NCBI GenBank assembly: GCA_016282135.1 | Contig: JAEEKA010000119.1 | Coordinates: 1-39,745 of the forward strand | From: Oscillospiraceae bacterium | GTDB taxonomy: Bacteria; Bacillota; Clostridia; Oscillospirales; Oscillospiraceae | Direction: 5' to 3' | DNA length: 39,745 nt | In this document: one piece after another, positions 15,603-22,825 of the stretch | Layout of the letters: each line of letters begins with the position of its first letter | Position numbering within the stretch: the first letter of the stretch is position 1 | Notes under the pieces: generated by a model | What the model was told of the DNA's origin: nothing | Databases searched by the model: none | What the model saw: only the letters and a program-made list of their open reading frames with translations | Position numbers and translations under genes: made by a program

Positions 15603-16646
15603 ATGCAAGATTTCAAGTTCTATACCGATTACGCCGTGGAGCAGGCCTGCGGTCTGCTGGCCATCGACAGCCCCACGGGCTACACCTCCGCCGCGGAGGA
15701 GCACCTGATGAAGACCTTCCGGGATATGGGCTACGCGCCCGTCCACACCGTCAAGGGCGGTGTTCTGGTGGACTTGGGCGGCAGGGACGAAAACGACGGC
15801 CTGCTGCTGGCTGCCCACTGCGACACCCTGGGGGCCATGGTGGCCGAGGTCAAGGGCTCCGGCCGGCTTCGTGTCCTCCCCTTGGGCGGCCTGCCCACCG
15901 TTATGGTGAACACTGAGAACTGCAAGGTGGTCACCAAATTTGACGGGGTCTATGAGGGTACCTTCCAGCTCTGCAACGCCTCCACCCACGTCAACGGGGA
16001 TCTGCGCAAGACCATTCCCGACTATGACAACTGCGAGGTGGTTCTGGACGAGACCGTCTCCTCCGCCGACGAGGTCAAGGCGCTGGGCATCGGCGTTGGA
16101 GATATTGTCTGTTTCAACCCCCGTACCACCGTCACGGAGAAGGGCTACATCAAGAGCCGCTTCCTGGACGACAAGCTCTCCGCCGGAATTCTGATCGGCC
16201 TTGCCAAGTACCTCAAGGACAGCGGCGTCACCCCCCGGCGGCGGATCTGGCTGTACTTCACCGTCTACGAAGAGGTGGGCCACGGCTGCGCGGGCTCCGT
16301 TCCCGCGGGCATTACCGAGGCCATTTCCGTGGACATGGGCTGCGTGGGCGACGGCCTGCAGTGCACCGAGCGTCAGGTTTCCATCTGCGCCAAGGACAGC
16401 GGCGGCCCCTACAGCTACGAGGTGGTCAAGAAGCTGATTGCCGCGGCCAAGGCCCAGGAAGCCGACTATGCCGTGGATATCTATCCGCACTACGGCTCCG
16501 ACGTGGAGGCCACTCTCTCTGCCGGCTGGGATCTCCGCCACGGCCTCATCGGCCCCGGCGTCTATGCCTCCCACGGCTACGAGCGCAGCCACAAGGACGG
16601 GGTGGAGAATACCTTGAAGGTGCTGGTTGGGTACGTCAACAATTGA
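15603..16646 (+). CDS. M42-family metallo-aminopeptidase
   Basis: 347 residues of the M42 (glutamyl aminopeptidase/PepA, FrvX-like) family, two-metal enzymes forming large shells that trim peptides in the cytoplasm. Metal and catalytic residues are visible: H72 in AAHCDTLG, D189/D190 in SRFLDDKLSAG, E223/E224 in VYEEVGHG, D244 in ISVDMGC, and the C-terminal His in YASHGYERSH. AAAGGAG lies seven bases before the ATG. The next plus-strand gene is also a peptidase, but 166 bases of repeats separate them. Peptide preference cannot be read from the sequence. Confidence 0.93.
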   Translation: MQDFKFYTDYAVEQACGLLAIDSPTGYTSAAEEHLMKTFRDMGYAPVHTVKGGVLVDLGGRDENDGLLLAAHCDTLGAMVAEVKGSGRLRVLPLGGLPTVMVNTENCKVVTKFDGVYEGTFQLCNASTHVNGDLRKTIPDYDNCEVVLDETVSSADEVKALGIGVGDIVCFNPRTTVTEKGYIKSRFLDDKLSAGILIGLAKYLKDSGVTPRRRIWLYFTVYEEVGHGCAGSVPAGITEAISVDMGCVGDGLQCTERQVSICAKDSGGPYSYEVVKKLIAAAKAQEADYAVDIYPHYGSDVEATLSAGWDLRHGLIGPGVYASHGYERSHKDGVENTLKVLVGYVNN

Positions 16647-16800
16647 GAATTGAAAAGTGAGAATTGAGAATTGGACGTTATTTCAAATCGAAATTTGAAG
16701 CACTCCGATCAAGCTCAATTCCCGAAAAGCGCGGCGTCGGGCGTCTCACGGAAGCCCGATGACGGATGAGGTGGTGTTCCGATTACCCACCCGCTCACGG
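16641..16800. repeat. Simple repeats and conserved-loop hairpin
   Basis: AATTGAGAATTG-type repeats (about 16641-16674) and an ATTTCAAATCGAAATTTGAA palindrome (16679-16698) are followed by a hairpin TCGGGC-(GTCTCACGGAA)-GCCCGA (16737-16759) and the box TGACGGATGAGG (16760-16771). The loop core and the box match 331-365 exactly, whereas the stem sequence is different but still paired. Confidence 0.75.
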
Positions 16801-16812
16801 AAAGGAGTACAG

Positions 16813-18804
16813 ATGGAACCGATTAAGCAACAAGACCTTTTGCAATACAAGTTTCTCTCTGGGGTTCGATTCTGCCCGGACGGCTCCCGGGCGGCCTTCG
16901 TAGTCGCAAACTCCAACGAGGAAGAAAACTGCTACGAGCGGCGGCTGTGGCTCTACGAGAAGGGCGGTCTGCGCCAGCTCACGGACCTGGGAAAGGAGGG
17001 CAGCTTCCTCTGGATCGACAACCACCGGCTGATCTTTCCCGCCGTCCGCTCCGCCAAGGAGAAAAAGCGGGCTGAGGCCAAGGAAGAATTTACGGCTTAC
17101 TACCTGCTGGACGTGGACGGCGGCGAGGCGATTCCCTACATGACGCTGCCCTTTGCCGCCCAATCCATCCGCATGCTGGACGATGGCCTCTTCCTGGTCA
17201 TCGCCGAGGTGGACAAGACCCAGCCCCTGCTCTACGAGGCCTCTGAGGAGGAGAAAACCAAGGCCAGGAAGAAGAAGGAAGAGGAGAAGGACTACGAGGT
17301 CTTCACCGAGCTGCCCTTCTGGTTCAACGGACAAGGCGTCACCAACGGCAGACGGACCCTGGCCTTCCTGGTGGACCGGGAGCCTATGAAGATCGTCCCC
17401 CTGCTGCGCTCCCCGGAGGATTTGATCTCCCAGACCGTGGCCGGGGATTTGATCCTGCTGGCCTACATCCCCTGGCAGATCAAGCGTCCTATCACCGGCT
17501 TCTGCCTGCGGACGGTGAACTTCCGTACCGGAGAGGTCCGGGAGCCCGTGGACAACTGGTCTTTGATGCTGGGCGGCATGGAATACGCCGGCGGCAAGGT
17601 GCTGCTGACGGCCTCCGAGGGCGCCCGCCACGGTCTCAACGAAAACGCCTGGGTCTACACCCTGGATCCTGTGGACGGCTCCATAGAGGTCCTGCGGCAG
17701 GAGGAATACAGCATGTACAGCTCCGTGGGCTCCGACTGCCGCCTGGGCGGCGGCCGCCAGGCCGTGGGGACTCCGGAGGGACTCTATCACCTGACCACCC
17801 GGGAGGGCAGCTCCGCCCTCTATCTGCTGAAGCCGGACGGCGAGGACCTGCCCGTCTATACCGGCGAGGGCGCCATGGACTGCTTTGACGTGGCAAACGG
17901 CAAGCTGCTCTGCGTGGGTCTCTATGAGATGCGGCTCCAGGAGCTCTACGCCGCTGACCTGGGCGGAGCGGTCGGGCTGACCAAGCTTTCCGCCTTCAAC
18001 GACGAGGCCCTGAAGGACCGCTACGTGGCCGTACCCGAGCCCATCACGGTGCAGAGCCGGGGGCTGGAGATTGGCGGCTGGATCCTGAAGCCCAAGGATT
18101 TCGACCCCGCCAAAAAATACCCAGGCATCCTGGACGTCCACGGCGGCCCCAAGACCGTCTACGGCCCGGTCTTCTACCATGAGATGCAGCTCTGGGCCAA
18201 CATGGGGTATTTCGTCTTCTTCTGCAATCCCAAGGGCAGCGACGGCCGGGATAACGCCTTCATGGACATTCGGGGTCACTACGGCGACACGGATTTCGCC
18301 AACCTGATGGACTTCACCGACGCCGTGCTGGCGCGCTACCCCCAGATTGACCGGGAGCGGCTCTGTGAGACCGGCGGCAGCTACGGCGGCTTCATGACCA
18401 ACTGGATCATCGGCCACACGGATCGGTTCTGCTGCGCCGCCTCCCAGCGGTCCATTTCCAATTGGCTGAGCTTCTACGGCATTTCGGACATCGGCTTCTA
18501 TTTTGCCGCCGACCAGACCGATGGGGATCTCTACGAGAACCCCGAAAAGCTCTGGGCCCAGTCTCCCCTGAAATATGCGGGGAACGTCACCACGCCCACC
18601 CTGTTCATTCACTCCGACGAGGACTACCGCTGCCCCATGTCGGAGGGGCTCCAGATGTACGCCGCCCTGGTGGATATCGGCGTGGAGGCCCGGCTCTGCC
18701 TCTTCCACGGAGAGAATCACGAGCTCTCCCGCTCCGGCAAGCCCAAGCACCGCCAGCGCCGCCTGCAGGAGATCACGGACTGGTTTGAGCAGCACGCCCG
18801 GTAG
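16813..18804 (+). CDS. S9-family serine peptidase (prolyl oligopeptidase/acylaminoacyl peptidase type)
   Basis: 663 residues: an N-terminal beta-propeller of WD-like repeats (about 10-400) and a C-terminal alpha/beta-hydrolase domain. The catalytic triad is visible as Ser523 in GGSYGGFMTNW, an Asp in HSDEDYRCP (probably Asp604), and His636 in HGENHELSR. The family cuts short peptides, many after Pro or removing N-acylated residues. The frame is open to 16759, but that stretch is a dispersed repeat; the ATG at 16813 follows AAAGGAG and starts where homologues start. No signal peptide, so it is cytoplasmic. The stop codon abuts a palindromic repeat. Confidence 0.93.
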   Translation: MEPIKQQDLLQYKFLSGVRFCPDGSRAAFVVANSNEEENCYERRLWLYEKGGLRQLTDLGKEGSFLWIDNHRLIFPAVRSAKEKKRAEAKEEFTAYYLLDVDGGEAIPYMTLPFAAQSIRMLDDGLFLVIAEVDKTQPLLYEASEEEKTKARKKKEEEKDYEVFTELPFWFNGQGVTNGRRTLAFLVDREPMKIVPLLRSPEDLISQTVAGDLILLAYIPWQIKRPITGFCLRTVNFRTGEVREPVDNWSLMLGGMEYAGGKVLLTASEGARHGLNENAWVYTLDPVDGSIEVLRQEEYSMYSSVGSDCRLGGGRQAVGTPEGLYHLTTREGSSALYLLKPDGEDLPVYTGEGAMDCFDVANGKLLCVGLYEMRLQELYAADLGGAVGLTKLSAFNDEALKDRYVAVPEPITVQSRGLEIGGWILKPKDFDPAKKYPGILDVHGGPKTVYGPVFYHEMQLWANMGYFVFFCNPKGSDGRDNAFMDIRGHYGDTDFANLMDFTDAVLARYPQIDRERLCETGGSYGGFMTNWIIGHTDRFCCAASQRSISNWLSFYGISDIGFYFAADQTDGDLYENPEKLWAQSPLKYAGNVTTPTLFIHSDEDYRCPMSEGLQMYAALVDIGVEARLCLFHGENHELSRSGKPKHRQRRLQEITDWFEQHAR

Positions 18805-18907
18805 GGGGGCGCACAGTGTGCGCCCCAATGAATTGCGCCCGGCGGCGTATGAATTGCATGGACGCATGAACTGTGCTGACGCACATGATTTGCCCTGCGG
18901 GGCATAG
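18805..18907. repeat. Palindromic repeats directly after the S9 peptidase stop
   Basis: GGGGCGCACA-G-TGTGCGCCCC (18806-18826) is a 10-bp stem with a one-base centre, starting two bases after the stop codon TAG. ATGAATTG/ATGCATG-type short repeats and a GCCC-TGC-GGGGC hairpin follow. The first palindrome is the same family as 27851-27867 and close to the GGCGCAC-CGGT hairpins. Confidence 0.7.
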
Positions 18908-19129
18908 AGCGCGATTCAATTCACGGCGCGCAGCGAGCAATTGGAACATGCTGAGCCGGGGGACGATCAGCTTGCGCTGGAGCAGTTTGCGAAGGCGGTC
19001 GAGCTGGATCCGAACCACGAAGACGCTTATGAGGACAGAGCAAAGCTCTATCGTCGGCTCGGCCAAACCGCTTTGACTCAACGGGATGCGGAAATGCTCT
19101 GTGCGTTAAGAAAGCAAAGCGCGACCTGA
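18908..19129 (+). pseudogene. TPR-repeat gene remnant
   Basis: An open stretch after the stop at 18905 encodes about 73 residues, including one good tetratricopeptide repeat: ALEQFAKAVELDPNHEDAY, then EDRAKLYRRLGQ. There is no ATG and no ribosome site; only a TTG at 18941 would serve. TPR units normally come in several copies, so this is best read as the C-terminal remnant of a broken TPR protein. A short expressed protein cannot be excluded. Confidence 0.55.
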
Positions 19130-19254
19130 TTTGGATTCTGCAAAAGAAGGGGTGGTTCGAAGAAATACAATTAATGAATAAAAAAACATTAATTTACATA
19201 AAACCGATTATAGTGCTTCCAGAAAAATAACTTGTGAATTTCTAGAAACACCGG
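19130..19254. other. A/T-rich gap upstream of the SH3 protein
   Basis: Clearly more A/T-rich than its neighbours, with a small TTAATG/CATTAA hairpin (about 19172-19193). No gene is seen. The shift in base composition fits old inserted DNA together with the TPR remnant. Confidence 0.45.
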
Positions 19255-19283
19255 TTGACACGCTCTCAAATCAATGGTATGAT
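19255..19283 (+). promoter_or_regulatory. Consensus sigma-A promoter of the SH3-domain gene
   Basis: TTGACA (19255-19260), 17-base spacer, TATGAT (19278-19283). Transcription would start near 19290, leaving a leader of about 90 bases before the start codon. Confidence 0.8.
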
Positions 19284-19379
19284 GTGTTGGGTGGCGGGTC
19301 TACGGCCCAATATGCTGTCTCGTGCGGCAGAAAAGAGGCCTGTATGGAATCCGCAAAAAATGACGAAGAGGAATGTATG

Positions 19380-19919
19380 ATGATGAAAAAATTGATGAAG
19401 AGAGCGCTCCTCCTGCTGATTGCGGCTGTCATGCTGTTCCAAATGATCCCCATGGCAATCGCGGAGGGAGCCATGGAAGACCGCGAGGAGGAAGAGGACA
19501 AGGCGCTGGTTTTCTGGATCGTTTGCCGCCAAGCCCCCTTTATGCAGGAACCGAGTACCAGCTCGGCCCTGCTGACCACGATTCCCGCGGGAACTCAGTT
19601 GAAGATTCTTGGGGCGGGGACCGGCCAGACTCCCGCCGGCCCGGAAGACAATCGTTGGTCTCGTGTAAGCTACGGAGGAAGGACGGGATATGTCAGGAAC
19701 TGGTTCCTGTGCAGGAAAAGCAATTGCTACAGAATAACACGGGACTCGATAGTTCAGGTCGCCGGTTCAAGTACTACGGTTGTTCTGAAAAAGGGAGATT
19801 ATATTTGGCTCACGAATGAAAATGCGCCGGTCGGCATCCCCAACGCGAGGGTTATGTCCGGAACACAATTTGGACGCTCTGTCTATGTCGGCGAAAAAGC
19901 CAGGGTTCCGGTTGACTAA
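19380..19919 (+). CDS. Secreted SH3b-domain protein
   Basis: 179 residues with a signal peptide (MMKKLMKRALLLLIAAVML..., cleavage probably after A-I-A at about residue 26). A bacterial SH3-like domain spans about residues 45-115: a start near VCRQAPFMQEPSTSS, IPAGTQLKILG in the middle and SRVSYGGRTGYVRNWFL at the end. The C-terminal 65 residues form no known domain. Such domains bind peptidoglycan or peptides at the cell surface; no enzyme domain is attached. Three ATG codons lie at 19377, 19380 and 19383; GAGGA is best spaced for 19380. Confidence 0.75.
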   Translation: MMKKLMKRALLLLIAAVMLFQMIPMAIAEGAMEDREEEEDKALVFWIVCRQAPFMQEPSTSSALLTTIPAGTQLKILGAGTGQTPAGPEDNRWSRVSYGGRTGYVRNWFLCRKSNCYRITRDSIVQVAGSSTTVVLKKGDYIWLTNENAPVGIPNARVMSGTQFGRSVYVGEKARVPVD

Positions 19920-19979
19920 TACAGCGGCCGATGCGCCCGGCCCATGGGATGGCTGAAGAACGGCCGCCCGGGGACAAGG

Positions 19980-20033
19980 AAAAGGCTCCCTCTTGGAGAC
20001 AGCGAAGCGCTGTCCTCCAGGAGGGAGCCTTTT
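19980..20033. terminator. Long hairpin between convergent genes
   Basis: AAAAGGCTCCCTC (19980-19992) pairs with GAGGGAGCCTTTT (20021-20033), and inside it GGAGACAGCG pairs with its counterpart CGCTGTCCTCC. The whole is a stem of more than 20 bp ending in a short U run on either strand. It serves as a two-way terminator for the SH3 and PAP2 genes. Its size and near-perfection also suggest a dispersed palindromic element. Confidence 0.7.
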
Positions 20034-20047
20034 GTGAGCGTACGCGG

Positions 20048-20707
20048 TCATTTCAGAAGTTTTACCCAGTAAAGCAGACATTCGCCGATCAGGCACAGAG
20101 GAATGGCCGCCAGGGCGTCCAACACCGAATGCTGCTTGGCCAGGAAGGTGGCCGCGATGATCAGAATCACCAGGCAGGGGAGCAGGAGCCTCCACCACAG
20201 AGCAGTTTCCTTCCGGTGCAGAAACACCGACAAAATGGCAATGGAGTAGGCCGCGTGGAGGGAGGGCAAAACCCCGGTCGGGGTATCGAAGCGGTAGACG
20301 AAGGCCAAAATCCAGGTGAAGAGATTGTCCCGGGGCATGGTATCAGGCCGCAGAAGCTGGATGCTTGGCCAGATGATGTAAACAAGCATTGCCCCGGCCT
20401 GAGTAATCATAATGTAGATAGACAGCCGCCGGAAATTGGGGACGTCGTAGAGGAAGAGATAGAGCAGAGAGCCTGCCACCAGACAGAACCAGAGCAGATA
20501 GGGAACTACAAAGACCTCGCAGAAGGGGATCATGTCGTCCAGAGCGCAGTGAACCACGTGGCAGCGTTCAAAGGGGATCAGGTTTTCCGTGATAAAATAG
20601 AGGGCGAAATAGACGATCCAGCCGCCCAGCAGCAGCACGTGCCGATATTCGGGGCTTGTGACGTTGGATAGGCGCAGCTTCCGGTAATCCACAACGGGTT
20701 GTTTCAC
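20048..20707 (-). CDS. PAP2-superfamily membrane phosphatase
   Basis: 219 residues with about six membrane segments. Phosphatase motifs of the PAP2 family can be seen: an LRPD near residues 119-122 (weak C1), PSLH at 148-151 (C2), and KQHSVLD at 191-197 (C3, His193 and Asp197). Members remove phosphate from phosphatidate, isoprenyl diphosphate or inositol-lipid substrates at the membrane; this one is closest in style to the Aur1/PAP2_3 branch. The start is GTG at 20707, overlapping the stop of the acyltransferase-like gene in GTGA. The coupling suggests lipid synthesis: acylation, then dephosphorylation. Confidence 0.8.
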   Translation of the reverse strand: MKQPVVDYRKLRLSNVTSPEYRHVLLLGGWIVYFALYFITENLIPFERCHVVHCALDDMIPFCEVFVVPYLLWFCLVAGSLLYLFLYDVPNFRRLSIYIMITQAGAMLVYIIWPSIQLLRPDTMPRDNLFTWILAFVYRFDTPTGVLPSLHAAYSIAILSVFLHRKETALWWRLLLPCLVILIIAATFLAKQHSVLDALAAIPLCLIGECLLYWVKLLK

Positions 20708-21465
20708 GGCGCGCTTGCCTCCTTGGGCCGGTTGTAGGGCCAGTTTTTCTTGGGCTGAGGCCGATAGGGGACAACTCGGTGCCGGGGCAGGGCCTCGGCC
20801 ATGGCCCGGATACGATCCATCAGCGTGTCGCGGATCCGGGTCCGCTCGGCGTCCATGGGAGCCGTCGGGTCAAAGCTTACGGCCTGACCGAAGTACAGGG
20901 TCTTCCGGGCGGGACAGACGTAGAGGGGAACAAAGGAAAGAGCCTTGCCCGTTCGCTTGTACCAGAGCTTTGCCACGTCGATGAAGCGATCCTGGAACTC
21001 ATAGAGGATATTGTTGTGGCTTCCGTTTTTCTCCGGGAAGATCAGCACGCTGGTGCCGGCCTCCAGGGTCTGAACGGTGGTGCGGAAGGTGGAGAGGATC
21101 CTGGTATCCCGGTAGACGGGGATAGTCTCCGCGTGGTTGAACAGCAGAACCGACAGGGGGACGATGGCGTGGGAGAGCCCCTTGTAGAACCAGAGGGTCC
21201 ATTTGGGGTTCTGCGCCCAGAAATCCTGATAGGCGTAGGCCGCCACTTCCTTGCGCTCCATCATCTGGGAGGCGCACCAGGTCTTCCGGGGCACCGGCAT
21301 GTATAATTCCCCTGCCAGAGGCCCATGGGCCTGGCTGTGGTTGCCCACGATAATCACCGGCTCACGGGGAATGTGTTCCGTGCCCTGACAACTGTATTTC
21401 GGATAGAAAAAACGGATGGTTCCTTTGATGGCCCGATAGGCCAGATCCGCCGCTCGTTTGCCCAT
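20704..21465 (-). CDS. PlsC-like 1-acylglycerol-3-phosphate acyltransferase, altered HX4D motif
   Basis: 253 residues with the PlsC/LPLAT fold: VIIVGNHSQAHGPL near 37-50, IPVYRDTRILSTF as the substrate motif, and SVLIFPEKNGS in place of FPEGTRS. In the usual NHxxxxD motif the Asp should stand at residue 48, but here it is Gly (His43 is kept). That Asp normally activates the catalytic His, so the enzyme may use another residue or another acyl reaction. The ATG at 21465 follows GGAGGG with good spacing; further upstream codons lie in the promoter region. It is coupled to the PAP2 gene. Confidence 0.75.
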   Translation of the reverse strand: MGKRAADLAYRAIKGTIRFFYPKYSCQGTEHIPREPVIIVGNHSQAHGPLAGELYMPVPRKTWCASQMMERKEVAAYAYQDFWAQNPKWTLWFYKGLSHAIVPLSVLLFNHAETIPVYRDTRILSTFRTTVQTLEAGTSVLIFPEKNGSHNNILYEFQDRFIDVAKLWYKRTGKALSFVPLYVCPARKTLYFGQAVSFDPTAPMDAERTRIRDTLMDRIRAMAEALPRHRVVPYRPQPKKNWPYNRPKEASAP

Positions 21466-21577
21466 GGTATCGCCCTCCGTCCGGTTGACTCTTTCGCAAA
21501 TACCAAGAGTCATTATACTTGATAATTTTGAACGAATTATGAACACAGGATTTTTTTAAAAAATCAACAAAAAACCT

Positions 21578-21606
21578 TTGACTTTTGACGAGACCTGTGC
21601 TATATT
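21578..21606 (+). promoter_or_regulatory. Promoter of the rplU-prp-rpmA operon
   Basis: TTGACT (21578-21583), 17-base spacer, TATATT (21601-21606). A second TTGACG in the spacer is at the wrong distance. The leader before rplU is about 75 bases. Confidence 0.75.
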
Positions 21607-21612
21607 GTATGG

Positions 21613-21688
21613 GCCGCATTGAAAGGGTATGAAGCACAGGTGTGCCCTGTCACCCCCAGAGCGAGACTACAGAAAGGTAGAGAACAGA
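21613..21688 (+). promoter_or_regulatory. Possible L21 leader (autoregulatory RNA)
   Basis: The leader has a small hairpin ACAGG-TGTG-CCTGT within a GGG/CCC outer pairing (about 21625-21656). Firmicute rplU leaders often carry a structured element that binds ribosomal protein L21. Position and size fit, but I cannot confirm the consensus by eye. Confidence 0.35.
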
Positions 21689-22000
21689 ATGCAGGCGATT
21701 ATTGTTACCGGTGGCAAGCAGTACAACGTCAGCGAGGGCGACGAGCTCTTCATCGAGAAGCTGAACGTGAATGCTGATGACACCGTTACCTTCGATCAGG
21801 TGCTGGCTATTGTGGACGGCGAGAACTCCAAGTTCGGTGCTCCCGTGGTCAAAGGCGCTTCCGTCGAGGCCAAGGTTCTGAAGAACGGCAAGGCCAAGAA
21901 GGTTACCGTCTTCAAGTATCGTCCCAAGAAGGACAGCAAGTCCCTCCGCGGCCACAGACAGCCTTATACCAAGGTCAAGATCGAAAAGATCCACGCGTAA
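21689..22000 (+). CDS. rplU: 50S ribosomal protein L21
   Basis: 103 residues, normal length for bL21. The start [18 protein letters not shown] is typical, as is the C-terminal signature [22 protein letters not shown]21 binds 23S rRNA in the large subunit. AAAGG lies about twelve bases before the ATG. It is first in the conserved rplU-prp-rpmA order, five bases from prp. Confidence 0.98.
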   Translation: MQAIIVTGGKQYNVSEGDELFIEKLNVNADDTVTFDQVLAIVDGENSKFGAPVVKGASVEAKVLKNGKAKKVTVFKYRPKKDSKSLRGHRQPYTKVKIEKIHA

Positions 22001-22004
22001 TCTC

Positions 22005-22328
22005 ATGGTTGAGGCGAGATTTTTCGATCAGGAGGGGAGGATCACAGGGTTCTCCGTCTCCGGCCACAGCGGATATGCCGAGGCCGGCGCGGACGTGGTC
22101 TGCGCGGCGGTATCCGCGGCTGTCACCTTTGCCGACGCCACCATCCGTGATGTGTTGGGCGAAGCGGCAAAAACCAAGGTGGACGACGGCAAGGCCGAAG
22201 TCACCTTGACCCTCCCTGTCAGGTGCGAAAATGAGGAAGCCGTTCAGGCCGTTTTGACCGGAATGATGCTGACCCTCAGCGCCCTCAGGGACGACTATCC
22301 TGATTATATCGAAGTTATGGAGGTGTAA
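22005..22328 (+). CDS. prp: Ribosomal-processing cysteine protease Prp
   Basis: 107 residues. Prp cuts the N-terminal extension from ribosomal protein L27 in Firmicutes and relatives, an essential maturation step in Staphylococcus aureus. The catalytic pair is His21 in SGHSGYAEAG and Cys33 in ADVVCAAVSA, with the usual spacing of twelve. It lies between rplU and rpmA, with three bases before the rpmA ATG; the substrate with a matching cleavage site is encoded next. Confidence 0.96.
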   Translation: MVEARFFDQEGRITGFSVSGHSGYAEAGADVVCAAVSAAVTFADATIRDVLGEAAKTKVDDGKAEVTLTLPVRCENEEAVQAVLTGMMLTLSALRDDYPDYIEVMEV

Positions 22329-22331
22329 TAC

Positions 22332-22613
22332 ATGCTGAAAATCGGTTTCCAGTTCTTCGCTCACAAGAAGGGCGGCGGCTCCACCAAGAACGGCCGTGAT
22401 TCCGAGTCCAAGCGGCTTGGCGTGAAGCGGGCTGACGGTCAGTTCGTGCTGGCCGGCAACATTCTGGTTCGCCAGAGAGGCACCCACATCCATCCCGGTC
22501 ACAACGTCGGGATCGGCAGCGACGACACCCTGTTTGCTCTGATTGACGGTAAGGTCAAGTTCGAGCGTATGGGCAAGGATCGCAAGATGTGCTCCGTCTA
22601 CGCAGAGCAGTAA
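22332..22613 (+). CDS. rpmA: 50S ribosomal protein L27 with cleavable N-terminus
   Basis: 93 residues. The first nine, MLKIGFQFF, are the Firmicute extension removed by Prp before [15 protein letters not shown], which enters the peptidyl-transferase centre. The rest ([30 protein letters not shown]) is normal bL27. It is the last gene of the operon and is followed by a strong terminator. Confidence 0.98.
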   Translation: MLKIGFQFFAHKKGGGSTKNGRDSESKRLGVKRADGQFVLAGNILVRQRGTHIHPGHNVGIGSDDTLFALIDGKVKFERMGKDRKMCSVYAEQ

Positions 22614-22621
22614 GATCACAG

Positions 22622-22658
22622 ACGACCGGAACATAGCAAGTGTTCCGGTCGTTTTTTT
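22622..22658 (+). terminator. Intrinsic terminator after rpmA
   Basis: 12-bp stem ACGACCGGAACA (22622-22633) with TGTTCCGGTCGT (22641-22652), seven-base loop, seven T following. Strong and placed nine bases after the rpmA stop. Confidence 0.9.
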
Positions 22659-22680
22659 CCGCAGGCAAGGTTCCGATGAT

Positions 22681-22769
22681 GCGTAGGGCGGCCAGCTCCC
22701 TGGCCGCCGATCCGAATTTCATGGATAACGGAGCCTGTCCCGGCGGGCTGAGGTCAGCCCGCCCTACGC
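22681..22769. repeat. 89-bp element with perfect 11-bp terminal inverted repeats
   Basis: GCGTAGGGCGG at 22681-22691 is exactly inverted as CCGCCCTACGC at 22759-22769. Inside lie a GGCGGCCAG/CTGGCCGCC-type hairpin and a CGGGCTGA-GG-TCAGCCCG hairpin. It is non-coding and shares its ends with the GTAGGG palindromes in other gaps, so it may be the composite form of that family. It lies between the rpmA terminator and the obgE ribosome site. Confidence 0.75.
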
Positions 22770-22825
22770 AGGAATGAAATTTAGTGACGCGGCTTTGCCC
22801 GTCTGTGGAACGGAGGAAAACACAG

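Noticed and set aside
9559-18867. Long open frames of 400-780 codons opposite the glg genes and the peptidase genes
   Set aside because: They mirror strongly supported genes codon for codon, consist of low-complexity Gly/Val/Ala/His-rich text, and have no ribosome sites or family motifs. They arise from G/C-rich third positions.
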